DNA of 64,000 nt, taken from the NCBI RefSeq assembly GCF_003260015.1, contig NZ_QCXS01000004.1, positions 1-64,000 of the forward strand, given 5' to 3'. The position numbers and the translations under genes were made by a program. The DNA comes from Nakamurella deserti (lineage in GTDB: Bacteria; Actinomycetota; Actinomycetes; Mycobacteriales; Nakamurellaceae). Below, piece after piece: positions 61,782 to 64,000 of this stretch (position 1 is its first letter; every line of letters starts with the position of its first letter). The notes under the pieces are model-generated. The model worked only from the letters and a program-made list of their open reading frames with translations. It was not told where the DNA came from and did not search any database.

Positions 61782-62054
61782 GTCGTTCCCTTCGTCGTGG
61801 AGAACTGCTCTCGCCAATGCACTGCCCAGCCGGGCCACCGGGCACCGCCCGGCCGCCGCGCACGACGGGCGATCGGGACCGACGATCCCGTTCGGGCGCG
61901 GCCCGTCGGCCGGCGTGGGTGGTGACCGTCCGGTCACTGCCGGAGCGCGGTGTCGCCGGTGGCGTCGGCGACGCTTCTCCTGCCTGGCCCCGCCCTGCGC
62001 GCGACTCCGTCCCGGCCGTGGGCCCGGTGCGCCGTCTCGGGCGCCACCTGCCCG

Positions 62055-62921
62055 TCAGCCGACCCGGACGTCGGTCTGCTGCTCGGACAGCGTCCACAGG
62101 GACGCCGCCAGCTCCACGTCCTTCGCGCGGGCGGACCGTCCGATCACCGTCGCTCCCCCGCGCATGTGCATGAGGTGGCGCGGACCGGTGAACGTCCCGC
62201 CGGGGAGGTCCCCCGCGACGGCGAGCAGAACGGGCAGCGCGCCGGCTTCGGGCTCTTGTCCGACCATCGGAAGCAGCCGGTCCCAGACCCCCGGACGGTG
62301 TCCCGCGGGATGGTCGTAGATGGCCGTCACCACCAGCCCCGGATGCGCGGCCAGGGCCCGTACCGGCGATCCCGACGCACGCAGTCGGCGGTCCAGTTCC
62401 ATCGTGAACAGCAGATTGGCGAGCTTGGAATCGGCGTAGGCCCGGCTGCCGTCGAACGGCCGCCGACGCCAGTCCACGTCGTCCAGGTCCGGTCGGGCCA
62501 TCCGCTCCGCCTGCGAGGCGACGGTGACCACCCGGCCCGCGATCTGCGGCAGCAGCAGCGCCGTCAGGAGGAAATGGCCCAGATGGTTGACCCCGAACTG
62601 CAGCTCGTGCCCGTCCACGGTGCGCTGCAGCCGCTGCGCCGAGACGCCGGCGTTGTTGACCAGCACGTCCACCGGCCCTGCGAAACCCGCCGCGAAGCGC
62701 CGGACCGACCCGAGATCGGCCAGATCCAGTTCCCTGACCAGGTGGGTGCCCTCGGCACCGGGCAGGGCGGCCGCGACGCGCTCCCCTTTCACGGTGTCCC
62801 GCACCGCCAGCACGATCCGTGCTCCGCGGTCGGCCAGCGCCACCGCCGTCGCCCGGCCGATACCGCTGGTGGCGCCGGTGATCATCACGGTGCGTCCCCG
62901 CACGCTCTCCTGGGTTGTCAT
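62055..62921 (-). CDS. SDR family oxidoreductase (retinol dehydrogenase/POR-like)
   Basis: 288 residues. T-G-A-T-S-G-I-G motif near 14-21, V-N-N-A-G-V-S near 86-92, F-G-V-N-H-L-G-H-F-L-L-T, catalytic Ser in V-A-S-Q-A, and Y-A-D-S-K, which together mark the retinol dehydrogenase/WWOX-like SDR group. The promoter TTGACA-N17-TACATT ends about 10 nt before the ATG at 62921, so the mRNA is nearly leaderless. Divergent from the TetR gene. Confidence 0.86.
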   Translation of the reverse strand: MTTQESVRGRTVMITGATSGIGRATAVALADRGARIVLAVRDTVKGERVAAALPGAEGTHLVRELDLADLGSVRRFAAGFAGPVDVLVNNAGVSAQRLQRTVDGHELQFGVNHLGHFLLTALLLPQIAGRVVTVASQAERMARPDLDDVDWRRRPFDGSRAYADSKLANLLFTMELDRRLRASGSPVRALAAHPGLVVTAIYDHPAGHRPGVWDRLLPMVGQEPEAGALPVLLAVAGDLPGGTFTGPRHLMHMRGGATVIGRSARAKDVELAASLWTLSEQQTDVRVG

Positions 62922-62927
62922 GACGGC

Positions 62928-62966
62928 CAATGTAGGCACCGTCCACATTGTTGTCAATGTCTACAT
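62928..62966. promoter_or_regulatory. Divergent SDR/TetR promoters with CAATGT operator repeats
   Basis: Three CAATGT half-sites: at 62928-62933, inverted at 62945-62950, and at 62955-62960; the last two form ACATTG-TTGT-CAATGT (62945-62960). The half-sites overlap the leftward -10 (TACATT) and -35 (TTGACA, 62951-62956 on the minus strand). Rightward, TATCCT just upstream of the ATG at 62984 may be the TetR -10. Confidence 0.6.
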
Positions 62967-62983
62967 CGGCCTATCCTGACGTG

Positions 62984-63580
62984 ATGGCCGACGTCTACCA
63001 CCACGGGTCGCTGCGTCAGGCACTGCTCGACGAGGCCCGCCGGGTACTGCTCGACCGGGGCTCCGAGGCGGTGACCCTGCGCGAACTCGCCCGCCGGACC
63101 GGCGTCAGCCACGGCGCCCCCGCCCGCCACTTCGCCGACCGGGACGAACTGCTGGACGCGTTGGCAGCCCAGGGATTCGACGAACTGAGCCGGCAGTTGG
63201 AACGAGCCGCCACCGACGGCGACATGACCGAGCGTTTCCGCTCCTACGCCCACGCCCATGTCCGGTTCGCGCTGTCCACCGGCCCGTTGATGGACCTGAT
63301 GTTCTCCCGGATCGCCGTTCATCCCGGCCGGCCGCCCACGGCCGCCACCGACGCTGCCGGCCGGTTCTTCGCGCTGGGCGCCCGACTGCTGGGCGAACGC
63401 GACCCCTCCCGGGTGAGCCCGCTGCCGTACCTCCTGGCCGGAACGCTCGAAGGCATCAGCGCTCTCGCGGCGTCCGGGCGCCTGCCGCAGGACCGCGTCG
63501 CCGAGGTGACCGACGCCGCCGTCTCGATGTTGATGCCGGTCATCCGAGGCCGGCTGGGGAACGACCCGGCCGGCGGATGA
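62984..63580 (+). CDS. TetR family transcriptional regulator
   Basis: 198 residues. N-terminal TetR helix-turn-helix: Y-H-H-G-S-L-R-Q-A-L-L-D-E-A near 5-18, V-T-L-R-E-L-A-R-R-T-G-V-S-H-G-A-P-A-R-H-F near 31-51. The C-terminal ligand domain resembles the WHG group. TATCCT lies 6 nt before the ATG, implying a leaderless mRNA. It diverges from the SDR gene and probably represses it and itself through the CAATGT sites. Confidence 0.87.
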   Translation: MADVYHHGSLRQALLDEARRVLLDRGSEAVTLRELARRTGVSHGAPARHFADRDELLDALAAQGFDELSRQLERAATDGDMTERFRSYAHAHVRFALSTGPLMDLMFSRIAVHPGRPPTAATDAAGRFFALGARLLGERDPSRVSPLPYLLAGTLEGISALAASGRLPQDRVAEVTDAAVSMLMPVIRGRLGNDPAGG

Positions 63581-64000
63581 CCCGACGGCGGCTGCGTGCA
63601 GTGTGGAACCGCCGCGCCGGCCCGGGTCGAGATGCCGAGGGCGACCTCGGGTCGGCCGGGTGGAGCCGGCGCGCCGGACCCCCATCATGTGGCTGGACCA
63701 TGACGGGGCGGTGTCACACCGGTTCGCCCCGTCCCGCGCACGGTCGGCGCTCGGGGACGATGTCATCGACGAGGTGCGGGCCCGCGGCCGGGCGATGTTC
63801 GAGGCGGGCCACCACGGCGACGCGGCAGCCGTGCTCTCCCAGGCGGCCCGGGGCGGGCCATCGGAGGCGGTGGCGCCGCCGCGCCGGAACCCGCCGGACC
63901 AGCCGGTCCGTGGATGCGGGGACCGGCGCCGGTGTCGCCCGTCGCGGGCCGTGCCGTGCACCGCGAAAGGACCCATCGACCCACTCAGCCGCACGCCGTG
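63581..64000 (+). other. Window end: open frame from 63687, possible partial gene
   Basis: An ATG at 63687 opens a rightward frame that stays open for 104 codons to the window edge (M-W-L-D-H-D-G-A-V-S-H-R, then D-V-I-D-E-V-R-A-R-G-R-A-M-F-E-A-G-H-H). The early part looks protein-like, the later part is Arg/Pro-rich. In DNA this GC-rich, an open frame of this length is weak evidence. Confidence 0.25.

Noticed and set aside
59653-62319. An 888-codon rightward open frame opposite the S9 peptidase
   Set aside because: Antisense shadow; the opposite strand has catalytic motifs in order.

Overview
The window is GC-rich, uses many GTG starts, packs genes with short or overlapping junctions, and carries families typical of Actinomycetota: a GAF-ANTAR protein, an HxlR regulator, a Cgl0159-type aldolase, the iol gene set in actinobacterial form, and a short 'HVDL..SA.C' leader peptide. 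I read it as the chromosome of a saprophytic actinobacterium (Nakamurella/Geodermatophilaceae-like is a guess). I see no phage, insertion sequence, CRISPR array, tRNA or rRNA.

Layout. 1-1157: two xylose-isomerase-like TIM barrels, the first cut by the window edge and the second IolH-like. 1192-3919: a frameshifted VOC pseudogene, a Y-family polymerase behind a LexA-like box, and an SDR. 4152-8051: glutathione-independent formaldehyde dehydrogenase (fdhA) and a PhyH-type Fe(II)/2-oxoglutarate dioxygenase, divergent from a LacI regulator. 8231-11194: a sugar/inositol-type ABC importer. 11848-20422: a leftward iol operon in transcription order iolD-iolA-iolC-aldolase-iolE-iolG-SDR. 21101-24745: an aldehyde dehydrogenase converging on a KAS III protein with a large unassigned N-terminal domain. 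25434-27295: iolB divergent from a GntR/UTRA regulator (probable IolR). 27320-33697: an EamA exporter, a heterodimeric ABC exporter with one dead ATP site, and a tautomerase plus MFS pair. 33823-35840: two overlapping Gfo/Idh/MocA dehydrogenases behind a perfect palindrome. 35956-43806: mixed genes including a FMN reductase/HxlR pair, GAF-ANTAR, aldo-keto reductase, nucleoside hydrolase, replicative helicase dnaB, a VOC protein and an alpha/beta hydrolase. 44036-52799: a polar amino-acid ABC importer followed by a sarcosine-oxidase-like flavoenzyme, M20 hydrolase, PaiB-like protein and amidohydrolase, with a tandem-duplicated IclR regulator opposite. 53457-58036: a leader peptide, an SsuD-like flavin monooxygenase and a carbohydrate-type ABC importer without its own ATPase. 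58037-64000: DUF309, GAF protein, S9 peptidase, small acidic protein, a divergent SDR/TetR pair and an open frame running off the edge.

How it fits together. The first half is an inositol utilisation locus: import, oxidation (iolG, second Gfo/Idh), dehydration (iolE), ring opening (iolD), isomerisation (iolB), phosphorylation (iolC), aldol cleavage, and conversion of malonate semialdehyde to acetyl-CoA (iolA). Four copies of a shared motif, each placing TTGACA toward an iol-related unit, tie the transporter, iolD operon, iolB and tautomerase-MFS unit into one probable IolR regulon. The adjacent dioxygenase plus formaldehyde dehydrogenase suggests, as a hypothesis, oxidative removal of O-methyl groups from methylated inositols such as pinitol before they enter this pathway. 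The second half holds two further import-plus-oxidation modules, one for an amino-acid-like compound and one probably for a sulfonated sugar-like compound.
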